64,000 nt of DNA from Acetobacteraceae bacterium ESL0709 (lineage in GTDB: Bacteria; Pseudomonadota; Alphaproteobacteria; Acetobacterales; Acetobacteraceae), in the NCBI GenBank assembly GCA_029433415.1, contig JAQTIA010000002.1, positions 261,501 to 325,500 on the forward strand, in the 5' to 3' direction. Position 1 is the first letter of the stretch, and every line of letters begins with the position of its first letter. The position numbers and the translations under genes were made by a program. Shown in pieces: positions 1-8,409 of the stretch. The notes below the pieces were generated by a model, which was not told the DNA's origin, made no database searches, and worked only from the letters and a program-made list of their open reading frames with translations.

Positions 1-559
1 CTTCAATATGAAGATCACGTTTGTACACTTCCGTTACGAAGGGCAGGCTGTCCATATCTTCGATCATGGCGCGATCTTTATTGGCGATGATCTCACCTTT
101 CTCATTGCGCCATGTAATACCGTCAACCTCTGCCAGAGGCTTGCCCTCGGCTATTTCCTTGATGGTATAATCAAATTCATTACGGGCGACAAAATCAATA
201 GGCTCGCCTTTTTCAAGACTTTCATTGGGCTGCACGGCGACCTTGGCACCAACCATGCCAATGATCAGCTTGGGGTTTACCTCCTTGAGCATTTTAGCGA
301 CTCGTACGTCGGAGCCAAAGGAAGGAGTGGACGTATGAATAATTACGAGGTCGCGGTTTTTGACATCTTCCAGAATGGGTCCCATACCCATTTTTGCTGG
401 GGGAGCGTCAATCAGGCGTGAGCCAGGGACAAGGGCAGCAGGCTGGGCCAGCCATGTCGGATACCAGAATGACCGGATTTCACGCTTTGCCTGATAGCGG
501 GAACCGGCACCGCCGTCAAAACCGTCGAAAGACGGGGGTTGCAGGAAAAGAGTTCTCAT
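1..559 (-). CDS. hpnJ: HpnJ, hopanoid radical SAM protein (5' part, cut by window edge)
   Basis: Translating the minus strand from an ATG at 559 gives an open frame to the window edge (about 186 residues). It begins MRTLFLQPPSFDGFDGGAGS, the hallmark N-terminus of the hopanoid-associated B12-binding radical SAM protein HpnJ. The visible part is the cobalamin-binding-like domain; the radical SAM cysteines lie outside the window. In the known pathway HpnJ acts after HpnI and HpnK to contract the amino sugar on bacteriohopanetetrol into the cyclitol ether head group. The ATG overlaps the stop of hpnI (ATGA), so the two are translationally coupled. Confidence 0.9.
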   Translation of the reverse strand, partial: MRTLFLQPPSFDGFDGGAGSRYQAKREIRSFWYPTWLAQPAALVPGSRLIDAPPAKMGMGPILEDVKNRDLVIIHTSTPSFGSDVRVAKMLKEVNPKLIIGMVGAKVAVQPNESLEKGEPIDFVARNEFDYTIKEIAEGKPLAEVDGITWRNEKGEIIANKDRAMIEDMDSLPFVTEVYKRDLHIE

Positions 560-1842
560 CATGATCGGGCACTCCGGTTAATGGATGGGCTTTCTATAGG
601 CGAATTTTGAGCAGATAAAGGCGGAGTGTCCGAAACAGAAACGCCACCAGTCTTATCTGACTGTGATCTTGCAGAAGTGATAAGCACAGTTTGCCCCCGC
701 CATGCAACGCGTGAACCGGTTGCGCTGGCAATCATGATGACCGCCGAGAACCAGTCACGTAGAATAAGGAAGGGGAAGATGCCTCTATTGGGGCACTTCG
801 TCAAACGGGAAATTTTTCTGACCACCAGTGCTTTTAAAATCCATCCCAACCCTAGTGTCAGCCAGGGTGCAAGTGAGGTTGGGGAGAAAATGACGCCCAA
901 GGAGGCCCAGAAAAGAGGGAGCTGCACCGAAGAAAGCCCATAACCCAGGGGCTCGACGGAACGGACGGTCCGTCCCCAGCGCAATTCATGGGAAAAGAGT
1001 TCGCCAAAATTTTCTTCGGTTACAGTTGTACGGCAGATTGTTGGTGCGATGGCGACTTTTTCGCCACGGTCACGGATTAATTGCCCTAGAATGGCATCAT
1101 CAGCAATATGGCCGACCAGTGCCTTGAAGCCTCCGATTGTTTTCAGCTTATGGCGGGTGAGAACCATTGTGGCACCCAGGCAGTCTTCCCGCCCCAGAAG
1201 GCGTGATAATACGACGCCTGGCAGAAAATTGGAGTTGATGGCAACGGCGCCCATCTGTCGTACAAGGCGTGAATCGGCAGCCAGACCTGCATAAAGCGTT
1301 GTAACCAGACTGACACCGGGTTTTTGAAGTGTCAGAACGATCTGTTTCAAATAATCGGGCTCAACGTGAATGTCTGAATCAGAAATGACATATATGTCGT
1401 AATGACATTTTTTCTCAATATTGATGAGGTTACCGACTTTACGGTTGGGCCCATGTTCGGCGGTGTCAATGACGATGGATGTGCGCTGTTGGGGGTAACG
1501 GGCGCATAGTCGCTCTACGGTAGACAGAGCTGCATCAGAGGCGCTATGGAGTCCGAAGACCAGTTCGTAACTGGGGTAATCAAGGCGAAAAAAGCTGTCC
1601 AGAGCTTCTTCCAGCAAGGGTTCATTACCGCTCAGGGGTTTCAGCACACTGACGGACGGCCAACGGGCCTCTGTGGGTATCGTACATTCATTGGTCATGT
1701 CTGGTGTACAGGAGGTTCCGGCATGCCGAACAAAACGTGCCAGTAATGCGCACCCCAGTACGCTTTGTGCCTGACCGATGAGGGACAGCGCACATGACAG
1801 ACCCGATAAGAGTGGAAAAATACTGCTCACGTGTGCCCACAA
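559..1842 (-). CDS. hpnI: HpnI, hopanoid glycosyltransferase
   Basis: A 427-residue GT-A fold glycosyltransferase of the ceramide-glucosyltransferase-like family. It has a hydrophobic N-terminus (about 5-38), a DSD metal/nucleotide motif near 155-157, an acceptor-loop RWGRT motif near 285, and C-terminal hydrophobic segments that anchor it to the membrane. Known HpnI proteins transfer N-acetylglucosamine to bacteriohopanetetrol. The listed start is a TTG at 1842; a GTG at 1830 is an equally plausible start, four codons in. It sits between hpnM and hpnJ on the same strand, with an ATGA overlap to hpnJ and a 72-base gap to hpnM that contains a long palindrome. Confidence 0.88.
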   Translation of the reverse strand: MWAHVSSIFPLLSGLSCALSLIGQAQSVLGCALLARFVRHAGTSCTPDMTNECTIPTEARWPSVSVLKPLSGNEPLLEEALDSFFRLDYPSYELVFGLHSASDAALSTVERLCARYPQQRTSIVIDTAEHGPNRKVGNLINIEKKCHYDIYVISDSDIHVEPDYLKQIVLTLQKPGVSLVTTLYAGLAADSRLVRQMGAVAINSNFLPGVVLSRLLGREDCLGATMVLTRHKLKTIGGFKALVGHIADDAILGQLIRDRGEKVAIAPTICRTTVTEENFGELFSHELRWGRTVRSVEPLGYGLSSVQLPLFWASLGVIFSPTSLAPWLTLGLGWILKALVVRKISRLTKCPNRGIFPFLILRDWFSAVIMIASATGSRVAWRGQTVLITSARSQSDKTGGVSVSDTPPLSAQNSPIESPSINRSARS

Positions 1843-1860
1843 TCTCCGGGTAGAAATACG

Positions 1861-1892
1861 CTTTCCTCCCCGGTTGCAACCGGGGAGGAAAG
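1861..1892. promoter_or_regulatory. Perfect 32-bp palindrome between hpnM and hpnI
   Basis: Bases 1861-1892 read identically on both strands (arms CTTTCCTCCCCGGTTG). In RNA this would be a very stable stem in the hpnM-hpnI intercistronic gap. There is no U-run after the stem on either strand, so it is not a standard terminator. It could stabilise or process mRNA, or act as a protein-binding site. Confidence 0.6.
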
Positions 1893-1914
1893 CGAATCTG
1901 AAAGCATAATCAGG

Positions 1915-2571
1915 TTATTCACGCAGAAAATCGTCTGCTTTCTGATCGAACATACGTGTCAGGCCGGCGGCACCGCCCTGTGCAAAAACTGCTTTAAAGT
2001 CAGAGCGCTGCGCAGCAACCTGACTGATATGGCCATCCAGTAAAACGTCAATAATACGCCATCCACCAGGCGTCTGCGTCATGACATAATCAATGGACGT
2101 AGGATTGGAGGCGTCTTCCTTGCTCCCAATAGTGGAGTGGATGACAGTTCTTCCTGTGGCATCTGTATTGGGGACAGGCACGACAGCAAAGAGAGCGTCA
2201 GAACCGGGCTTGAAGGTTGAGACATAGCGGGCGATCGTAAATTTCCGGAATGCCTTTAGCAGGGTACTGCGCTCATTAGCCTGGAGGTTATTATATTGTA
2301 AGCCAATGGAACGATGCAAAATCTCTTCCAAGTCGTAGGAAGCATCAACGGCGGGCGCGATCAGCGCCTGGCGCTGTGCAATATCTCCACTCGCTTTGGT
2401 GGCCTTTGCCAGAGCATCATAAAGTCCCTGAATGGGAGCCGCAGCGACTGCCTGTCCGGGAGCTGGCGCAGCTTGCGCCGCTGGAATGGACGGAAAAACA
2501 CCAGTCGCTGTCAGACCTGAGATGGTCATGATGGCAGGCAGTGTTGTCCTGGCGAAGCGAATTAAGGACAT
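1915..2571 (-). CDS. hpnM: HpnM, MlaC/Ttg2D-family periplasmic protein
   Basis: Encodes about 218 residues from the ATG at 2571, which has AAGGAGA six bases upstream; an in-frame ATG at 2604 has no such site. The N-terminus is a signal peptide ending in an Ala-rich stretch (AAQAAPAPGQ), followed by an MlaC-like (Tol_Tol_Ttg2) lipid-binding domain with the typical R-(S/T)-xGxxW-L/Y-N pattern and the ending W-R-I-I-D-V near 165-175. HpnM belongs to an envelope hopanoid/phospholipid trafficking set usually encoded with other hpn genes. It is the first gene of the leftward hpnM-hpnI-hpnJ run. Confidence 0.85.
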   Translation of the reverse strand: MSLIRFARTTLPAIMTISGLTATGVFPSIPAAQAAPAPGQAVAAAPIQGLYDALAKATKASGDIAQRQALIAPAVDASYDLEEILHRSIGLQYNNLQANERSTLLKAFRKFTIARYVSTFKPGSDALFAVVPVPNTDATGRTVIHSTIGSKEDASNPTSIDYVMTQTPGGWRIIDVLLDGHISQVAAQRSDFKAVFAQGGAAGLTRMFDQKADDFLRE

Positions 2572-2909
2572 ACTCTTTCTCCTTGTTGAATAAGAGTTTG
2601 GCACAATAAAGTTAGCATCCTTCTGTCGTCTTTTATACTATTGAGACGTTGAAGGCTGTGTCAGATATGTTACAGTGCGAAGGATAATGTAAAGGGCAGG
2701 CGTTGAATCCTTATTGGCTTACAGGATATAGGCAGGCTGAAATAGTATGAATTTGGTCCTGTGTGAACCATGCAGCTTGTTGAAAAAGTCTGTTCACGCC
2801 AGTCGGGAGGCGGTTGGCCCGTTTTTCTGATTCTGGCAGCCACGTCAGGAAAATGCAAATTCATGTGGAGCATAAACAGGCTCCCGATAGAAATGACCAG
2901 AGGATTGTG
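2572..2909. promoter_or_regulatory. Divergent intergenic region between hpnM and hpnH
   Basis: 338 bases with no supported gene between the leftward hpnM operon and rightward hpnH. It must hold both promoters, but no hexamer pair is clear enough to call. A reading frame running from 2814 into hpnH is an upstream extension without a ribosome-binding site, not a real N-terminus. Confidence 0.5.
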
Positions 2910-4085
2910 ATGGCTGTACCATTAATGCAGGCCGTTCGGGTTGGACGGTACGTTGTAAAACAACATCTGACAGGGCGTAAAAAATACCCGCTGGTGCTGA
3001 TGCTTGAGCCATTGCTCCGCTGTAATCTTGCGTGTGCAGGATGTGGCAAGATTGACTATCCGGCCCAGATTCTCAATCAGAGGCTGAGTTTGCAGGATTG
3101 TCTCGACGCTGATACGGAAGCTGGCGCGCCTGTCATTGCCATTGCCGGTGGGGAACCTCTTCTGCACAAGGAAATGCCTCAGATCGTTGAAGCCCTGACT
3201 GCACGCAAGAAATATGTTTATCTCTGCACGAATGGTTTGTTGCTGGAAAAAAAGATCGACGATTACAAACCATCCCCTTTCTTTTCGTGGGATATCCACC
3301 TTGATGGCGACCAGGAAATGCATGATGCCGCTGTCTGTCAAGGAGGGGTTTATGAACGCGCTATTGCGGCTATCAAGCTGGCGAAGGCCAAAGGATTTCG
3401 TGTCTCCATCAATTGCACCTTGTTCGATGGTGCACAGCCTGAACGTGTCGCGGACTTTTTTGACAAAGTTATGGCCATGGGTGTTGATGGCGTCATGACG
3501 GCGCCGGGTTATGCCTATGAGCGTGCGCCAGATCAGGAGCATTTTCTTAATCGTCAAAAGACGAAGAAACTTTTCCGCGATATTTTCCGTCTGGGAAAGG
3601 GAAGAAAGTGGCGTTTTACGCAGTCTCCACTCTTTCTGAATTTCTTGGCTGGCAATGAATCCTATCATTGCACGCCATGGGGTAAACCCCTGCGGACAGT
3701 TTTTGGATGGCAGCGTCCCTGCTATCTGATCGGCGAGGGTTATGCCAGAAGCTATAAAGAGCTGATGGAAGACACAGCATGGGATCAGTATGGTACAGGT
3801 GCGTATGAAAAATGCGCGAACTGCATGGTCCATTCAGGGTACGAGGCCACGGCGGTGATGGATGCGGTCAGACGGCCATGGCATATTGCCAAGGTAGCTT
3901 TTACAGGACCTGAGACGGAAAAGCCGATGGTGCCTGAAATTTCCCTGGCTCATCAGCGTCCTGCCGAATATGACTATGATGAGATTGTTGCCGCCCAGAT
4001 GAAACAGCTTGAAGCAAGTGGCAAGCCGAGCCGTGGTCCGCGTGTGCGTATTAACGGACAGGCTGTTGCGGCGCCAGCTGAATAA
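2910..4085 (+). CDS. hpnH: HpnH, adenosylhopane synthase (radical SAM)
   Basis: 391 residues starting MAVPLMQAVR at the ATG at 2910, preceded by AGAGGA. The radical SAM cluster motif CxxxCxxC is at Cys38, Cys42 and Cys45, followed by the SAM-binding AGGEPLLH segment and the C-terminal SPASM-like cysteines (near CANCMVHSGYE). The family adds a 5'-deoxyadenosyl group to diploptene to form adenosylhopane, the first step in making C35 extended hopanoids. It diverges from the hpnM-I-J operon, and the CNNM-type gene follows after 34 bases. Confidence 0.93.
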   Translation: MAVPLMQAVRVGRYVVKQHLTGRKKYPLVLMLEPLLRCNLACAGCGKIDYPAQILNQRLSLQDCLDADTEAGAPVIAIAGGEPLLHKEMPQIVEALTARKKYVYLCTNGLLLEKKIDDYKPSPFFSWDIHLDGDQEMHDAAVCQGGVYERAIAAIKLAKAKGFRVSINCTLFDGAQPERVADFFDKVMAMGVDGVMTAPGYAYERAPDQEHFLNRQKTKKLFRDIFRLGKGRKWRFTQSPLFLNFLAGNESYHCTPWGKPLRTVFGWQRPCYLIGEGYARSYKELMEDTAWDQYGTGAYEKCANCMVHSGYEATAVMDAVRRPWHIAKVAFTGPETEKPMVPEISLAHQRPAEYDYDEIVAAQMKQLEASGKPSRGPRVRINGQAVAAPAE

Positions 4086-4119
4086 TAAGGGGAGATAACA
4101 GGCTGTCAGGGCAGAAAGA

Positions 4120-5448
4120 TTGGTTATTTTTCTGCCCGACTGGCATGCCGGTATCATGATTGTTTCTCTTATTGTCATTATCCTGCTGATTTTTCTCAAC
4201 GGGCTTTTCGCTACAGGCGAGCTGGCACTGATTTCTGCGAAAAAGACCCGCCTGGCAGCTCTCGTTCAGCAGAATGTTCCCGGTGCTAAACGTGCCTTGA
4301 AGCTCGCGGAAACGCCACAGAACTTTCTGCCTACTGTCCAAATTGGCATGACTCTCGTCTCTATTATTGAGGGAGCTTTCGGGGGATCCCAATTAGAGGC
4401 AGGAGTGCAGAAATGGATTATGCGCTGGGATGCGCTCAGGCCTTTTGCCGGTGAGCTCTCCATTGTCAGTGTGGTGATCATTATTTCGTTTGCCATGCTG
4501 GTTTTTGGCGAGCTTGTGCCTAAACAGATTGCTCTCCAGCGCCCTGAACTTATTGCTGTAAAACTTTCTTTTTTTCTTGATGGACTGGCCTCTGTAACCA
4601 GACCATTAGTATGGTTACTTGGTGAAACCTCTTCTTTCGTACTGAAACTCGTGGGATTCGGGTCTCTGCCCAGGGCAGCGGTGACGGAAGAGGAACTGAA
4701 AGCAGTCCTGATTGAAGGGACGCAGGCCGGTATTCTGGAAACGGAAGAGCGCGTGATGATTGAGCGGTTGCTCAGGCTGGCGGACCGGCCCGTGCGCGCT
4801 ATCATGACGCCACGTAACGAGCTTTTCTGGGTGGATCGTCAGGCTGATCATGAAACATTGGTCAGTAAACTAAGACAGAGCTCTTTTGCGCGTATTATCG
4901 TTTGTGATGGAGATGTTGATCATCCGGTAGGAGTCATTCTGGCCAAGGACATTATGGATCGATTGCTTCTGGGGCTACCGGTTTCCATTGACGCTGTGTT
5001 GAGGAAACCTCCTGTCATACCGGACAGCCTGACCGCTCAGGTTATGATCGAACGTTTGCGCGGGATTACGCTGGGGGTTGTCTTCGTCCTTGATGAATAT
5101 GGTTCTTTCGAAGGAATTGTCACAGCTTCCGATATTTTTGATGCTATTATTGGAGAAGAAAGCGCTGATCCCAAGCTTGCCCATATGGTGACCCCACAAG
5201 GAGCCGATGACTATATTTTCGATGGTTTCATACCGGCTGATGAAGTTTCATCCTTGCTGGAAATTCCACAGTTTCCTGAGTCTGGAAGTTATCATACTCT
5301 TGGCGGCGCCATGATGGCCCTGCTCAAGCGTGTGCCGGCCAAGGGTGATAAGGTGGTTTTTTCAGGGTGGCTGTTTGAAGTGCTGGAAATGGAAAAACGC
5401 CGCGTTCTGAAAGTGCGGGCCAATCGTTTGCTCATTGCGCGCAATTAA
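4120..5448 (+). CDS. CNNM/CBS-domain membrane protein (hemolysin C / CorC-like family)
   Basis: About 442 residues from a TTG at 4120, or 430 from an in-frame ATG at 4156, which is the more natural start. The order is: an N-terminal CNNM/DUF21 transmembrane domain with hydrophobic spans near 13-35, 80-90, 110-125 and 150-170 and an NGLFATGELALISAKK signature; a pair of CBS domains (about 215-335, including RAIMTPRNEL); and a C-terminal CorC_HlyC domain with GDKVVFSGWLFEVLEM. Family members are linked to divalent cation transport or efflux; the substrate here is unknown. It is probably co-transcribed with hpnH. Confidence 0.85.
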   Translation: MVIFLPDWHAGIMIVSLIVIILLIFLNGLFATGELALISAKKTRLAALVQQNVPGAKRALKLAETPQNFLPTVQIGMTLVSIIEGAFGGSQLEAGVQKWIMRWDALRPFAGELSIVSVVIIISFAMLVFGELVPKQIALQRPELIAVKLSFFLDGLASVTRPLVWLLGETSSFVLKLVGFGSLPRAAVTEEELKAVLIEGTQAGILETEERVMIERLLRLADRPVRAIMTPRNELFWVDRQADHETLVSKLRQSSFARIIVCDGDVDHPVGVILAKDIMDRLLLGLPVSIDAVLRKPPVIPDSLTAQVMIERLRGITLGVVFVLDEYGSFEGIVTASDIFDAIIGEESADPKLAHMVTPQGADDYIFDGFIPADEVSSLLEIPQFPESGSYHTLGGAMMALLKRVPAKGDKVVFSGWLFEVLEMEKRRVLKVRANRLLIARN

Positions 5449-5624
5449 CCGGTACAGAGTGTTTTCCCTTTTTGTGAAAGGGGCAGACTTCAGGATTTTG
5501 TGAAGTTCTCATTTATCTGTAAGGTCTCAATATCTGGGGAGATCCGCTTTTTCTGCTGTTGAGGTCTTGGCTAGTTCTGGCAGGCAGGATATACAGCTTC
5601 CGCAAAGGCCCTTTTATTGTGCGG

Positions 5625-5638
5625 TCCACTATAGTGGA
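5625..5638. promoter_or_regulatory. 14-bp perfect palindrome upstream of dksA
   Basis: TCCACTATAGTGGA is a perfect inverted repeat about 40 bases before the dksA start and contains a TATAGT that could be a -10 element. It is a likely operator or promoter element within the 230-base gap after the CNNM gene. Confidence 0.4.
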
Positions 5639-5678
5639 ATAAAAGTCAAGATGGCCTGTCGGAATAGGGGGTTTGCCT

Positions 5679-6092
5679 ATGAATATGATCTCGCCGGATT
5701 ATCGGCCCTCTGACAGTGAGCCGTTTATGAATGAGCGGCAACTTGAATATTTTCGGCAGAAGCTTTTGCGCTGGCGTGCCGAACTTCTCAAAGAATCGGG
5801 CGATACACTGGCCAGCCTTTCAGAAGGCGGCATATTGGAGCCCGATCTTGCAGATCGTGCTACAGTCGAGACCGATCGTGCTTTTGAGTTGCGTACCCGT
5901 GATCGTGCCAGGAAACTGATCGCTAAAATTGATATGGCTCTGGCGCGGATTGAAGACGGCTCTTACGGCTATTGCGAAGAGACGGGCGAGCCGATTTCTC
6001 TTCAGCGTCTTGAAGCCAGGCCTATTGCGACCCTCTCCATTGAGGCGCAGGAGCGTCACGAACGGCACGAAAAAGTCTATAGAGACGATTAA
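5679..6092 (+). CDS. dksA: DksA, RNA polymerase-binding transcription factor
   Basis: 137 residues from the ATG at 5679, with AGGGGG about nine bases upstream (a TTG at 5673 is in frame but less likely). The N-terminal helices form a coiled coil with a tip motif LADRATVETDRA. A C-terminal zinc-finger-like fold follows, with YGYCEETGEPI and the ending RRHEKVYRDD-like (ERHEKVYRDD). Only one cysteine (Cys99) remains of the usual four, which is typical of alphaproteobacterial DksA. It binds the RNA polymerase secondary channel and works with ppGpp in the stringent response. tRNA-Thr follows 51 bases later. Confidence 0.92.
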   Translation: MNMISPDYRPSDSEPFMNERQLEYFRQKLLRWRAELLKESGDTLASLSEGGILEPDLADRATVETDRAFELRTRDRARKLIAKIDMALARIEDGSYGYCEETGEPISLQRLEARPIATLSIEAQERHERHEKVYRDD

Positions 6093-6143
6093 GGGGTTGC
6101 ATCAAGGGCATGAACAGGCTAGGAAGCCGCCATGTCCTTATAG

Positions 6144-6223
<80 letters not shown>

Positions 6224-6356
6224 TTCCCATTAAAATGGCTGTTTTCTCACAGATTACGCTTCTGTGCCGGCAATAAGGCATAAGCATTTCGTGTCGTTTG
6301 GTACCGTTTTATACCGCGAGTCATCATAATTTTTCGCATAAAATCAGCACACTGAT

Positions 6357-6614
6357 TCAGGGGGTGTTTCCTGCCCCATTCAGGGCGTTCCAGCAGGCGT
6401 TGTTCTGGCGGAGGGCGTTGTCCATTTCCTGGACTTGCAAGGGAAGGTATTTCAGGTCCGGGTGGGCCTTCAGTTCTTCGGCTGTGCCGGCCTGTTCCTC
6501 TTTTGAAAAGCTCGCCAGATAGAGACAGGTCTGTCTGGTTCTGGTCTCGGTGCAGCCTGCCAGTGAGAGAACTGACAAAGTGAGAAGGAGGGTCAGAGAT
6601 GAGGGGATGGTCAT
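6357..6614 (-). CDS. Rz1-like outer-membrane spanin lipoprotein
   Basis: 85 residues with a signal sequence and lipobox LAGC (Cys21), followed by a short hydrophilic mature part. Position and form match an o-spanin: it is the last gene of the lysis cassette and overlaps by four bases a gene encoding a single N-terminal membrane helix plus coiled coil. Spanin pairs fuse inner and outer membranes at the end of lysis. The mature part is not obviously Pro-rich, unlike lambda Rz1, so the assignment rests on lipobox, size and context. Confidence 0.6.
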   Translation of the reverse strand: MTIPSSLTLLLTLSVLSLAGCTETRTRQTCLYLASFSKEEQAGTAEELKAHPDLKYLPLQVQEMDNALRQNNACWNALNGAGNTP

Positions 6615-6847
6615 AGCCCTTCCTTTCCGGCTTCCAGTCTGGCAATCAGCTCATTTTCTGAATGAGAGGCATGGGATTGAGCCTCGGCAATCGCTTCTAT
6701 GGCTTTGTTTTGACGCTCTTCTTCCTGACTGTCCTTATGCTCCGCCTTTGCATGTGCGGCGTTCCGGCCGGAGCGCCATGCAAAGAGGGTAAGGGCTGTC
6801 AGGGCGGCGGCAATGATCGCCACCGCCAGGCAGAGATAAAACGTCAT
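6611..6847 (-). CDS. Rz-like inner-membrane spanin
   Basis: 78 residues: a membrane helix at about 3-25 (FYLCLAVAIIAAALTALTLF), then a charged Ala/Glu-rich coiled coil to the end. This is the layout of i-spanins. The adjacent lipoprotein gene overlaps it by four bases, and the upstream gene (6844-7275) also overlaps by four, so the three form one tight lysis cassette at the end of the late region. Confidence 0.6.
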   Translation of the reverse strand: MTFYLCLAVAIIAAALTALTLFAWRSGRNAAHAKAEHKDSQEEERQNKAIEAIAEAQSHASHSENELIARLEAGKEGL

Positions 6848-7275
6848 GCCGTGTGTGCTGGGGAGGTTTCGTCCGTCTTGCGCTGGTTCAGGACGTTCCG
6901 AACATTCTGCAAGCCCAGCTCGACCTGTTGACTGCCATTAATGACTGTCTGAAGGCCGTTATTGAGGGCGTTGACATCCAGCTTTTCACGAAGGGATGTT
7001 TCCAGTTCATCGGCCACAATACCAAGGACTTCGCCTGTGATGGAAAGGATATGGGAGAAAGTCGGGCTGGTATGGGTGCCAGCGGCTGTCTGAATCAGGG
7101 AAACAAGACCGGCGGCGATGGTTTCGCCAGTGGCCTGAACCGGGGTGGTCGTATTGAGTGTGTCTTCAGCCATGAGATCAATCCTGTGAGGTGAGGGAGA
7201 AGGAAAAGGGCGTGACACCTGCCAGTAAATGCAGAGTGCCAGAAGGGAGGGGAGCAGGAGATGAAAGAGATTCAT
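6844..7275 (-). CDS. Phage protein of unknown function in lysis cassette
   Basis: 143 residues from the ATG at 7275, or 109 from an internal ATG at 7173 that has AGGA eight bases upstream. The optional first 34 residues contain a hydrophobic segment (LLLPSLLALCIYW), so the longer form would be membrane-anchored and the shorter form soluble and helical. No family is recognised. It follows the endolysin gene and overlaps the Rz-like gene. A holin-associated role is possible but not shown. Confidence 0.55.
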   Translation of the reverse strand: MNLFHLLLPSLLALCIYWQVSRPFPSPSPHRIDLMAEDTLNTTTPVQATGETIAAGLVSLIQTAAGTHTSPTFSHILSITGEVLGIVADELETSLREKLDVNALNNGLQTVINGSQQVELGLQNVRNVLNQRKTDETSPAHTA

Positions 7276-7278
7276 GAA

Positions 7279-7760
7279 TTATGTCTCAAATCCCCTGCCC
7301 AGAAAGACATCACGTTCGACCTGCCGCCGCTTTGAAAGACCATTGCTGATGACGATTTTCCCATCAGGGCGGTGCATCTTGTTCCATTTGGGGAACTCAT
7401 TGGCCGCGCCAGTCATGTCACCGGCTTTCAGCTTTTTCAGAAGCGTTGACCCCTCAAGGGCAGACAGTCCTTCATAGAGGCAAATGAGATAAGAGCGGCT
7501 TTCTGACAGGGCTTGAGGGTCACATCTGTCATGGCTTTCGTAACACCACAGGAAAACTGGCCAATCAGCGCTTCCAGCATGGTATCAGCCTCATTCTGAC
7601 TGAGGGCTTTTGTTTGCCGTGTGACAGGGGTGCCATCAGGCAGAAACGTCATGCCATACCCGATCGTCCAATGCCCGGCAGGGCATAGATAAGGCGTCAG
7701 GGAACACCCCTCAAAGGTGCTGATAAGCTGAAAGGCCAGACGTGATGTTTCATCTTTCAT
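7279..7760 (-). pseudogene. Endolysin (GH24, T4-lysozyme-like), frameshifted
   Basis: The frame from the ATG at 7760 encodes a phage lysozyme N-terminus with FEG, PYLCPAGHWTIGYG and the KAALISFA core. It then ends out of frame at 7437. The missing C-terminus is present in another frame: EGLSALEGSTLLKKLKAGD, then EFPKWNKMHRPDGK and a stop at 7279. One lost base near 7470, between the SFA and YEGLSALEG codons, explains the break. An intact version would be about 160 residues, normal for this family. Either the gene is broken or the base is a sequencing error. Confidence 0.75.
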
Positions 7761-7787
7761 GCCTTGCAGGATAAAACGCTTGGGTAT

Positions 7788-7800
7788 GGCTTTTTACGTC
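7788..7800 (-). promoter_or_regulatory. Possible diverged late-promoter copy upstream of lysis genes
   Basis: Minus-strand GACGTAAAAAGCC resembles the core GACATAAAAACCC of the late-promoter motif at 24077-24102 (11 of 13 bases). The C-rich part is missing. It lies 28-40 bases before the endolysin start and just after the HEPN-HicB cargo block. Confidence 0.3.
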
Positions 7801-7881
7801 AAGAGGTTACATTTCAGCTATTGATTTAAAGAAAACACGATCCACGTTGTAAGTTACACTTTTGAAGAAGGGATAATCATT

Positions 7882-8409
7882 ATGTCGGATTCATATAAAC
7901 CTATTCCGGGAGATGACGAGTACTTCAAGGTGCTCGGTATTGCGGTTATGGCCTTTCAAAGGTTGGAATGGGATGTGTTGTATTGTTGCGACAGATTGTC
8001 CCGGGGTTTCATAAGAAATGCCCAAAATAATTTATGGACGTCTATGCAGATTGCAAAAGGTGGAAAGAAAAAGAAGGGCGGAGGAAAATCTGAAGGAGCG
8101 AAAGAGCTTTTCGCGCGTGTTAGTGATAGGGACTTGCGAGATAGGTTGTCTGGATTAATTGATAATCATATAAGGATTGTTGATGATCGTAACCAGCTTG
8201 TGCATGCAGAGCCTGCAACGAAAGAAGATCCTTCTGGGGGCAATCAACGTCTAATTTATATGGCAGGATCAAAAAATAAAGTATGGTTTATTGATGATTT
8301 GAAGAAATTTATTGGCGAATGTGTAGATCTCGGCTGTTATTTTAATCCTATATTATATAATGAGTTGAAAGAAGGTCATAATATCAGTCTTGAAGATTTA
8401 AGCGAGTGA
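7882..8409 (+). CDS. HEPN-like protein, possible toxin of a pair with HicB
   Basis: 175 residues from an ATG with AAGAAGGGAT upstream; mainly helical and soluble. An RNQLVH segment at Arg103-His108 fits the RX4-6H motif of HEPN RNases, placed in a predicted helix after an acidic stretch as in that superfamily. A Lys/Gly-rich loop lies at about 60-70. Its stop overlaps the GTG start of a HicB-family gene (GTGA), a layout typical of toxin-antitoxin operons, and the pair is on the strand opposite to the phage late genes. The HEPN call rests on one short motif plus context and needs a profile search. Confidence 0.45.
   Translation: MSDSYKPIPGDDEYFKVLGIAVMAFQRLEWDVLYCCDRLSRGFIRNAQNNLWTSMQIAKGGKKKKGGGKSEGAKELFARVSDRDLRDRLSGLIDNHIRIVDDRNQLVHAEPATKEDPSGGNQRLIYMAGSKNKVWFIDDLKKFIGECVDLGCYFNPILYNELKEGHNISLEDLSE

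Noticed and set aside
8-421. Plus-strand frame at the left edge
   Set aside because: Opposite an obvious HpnJ N-terminus on the minus strand.
2922-3833. Minus-strand reading frame of 303 codons opposite hpnH
   Set aside because: HpnH with its radical SAM cysteines is certain on the plus strand; no domain is visible in the antisense frame.
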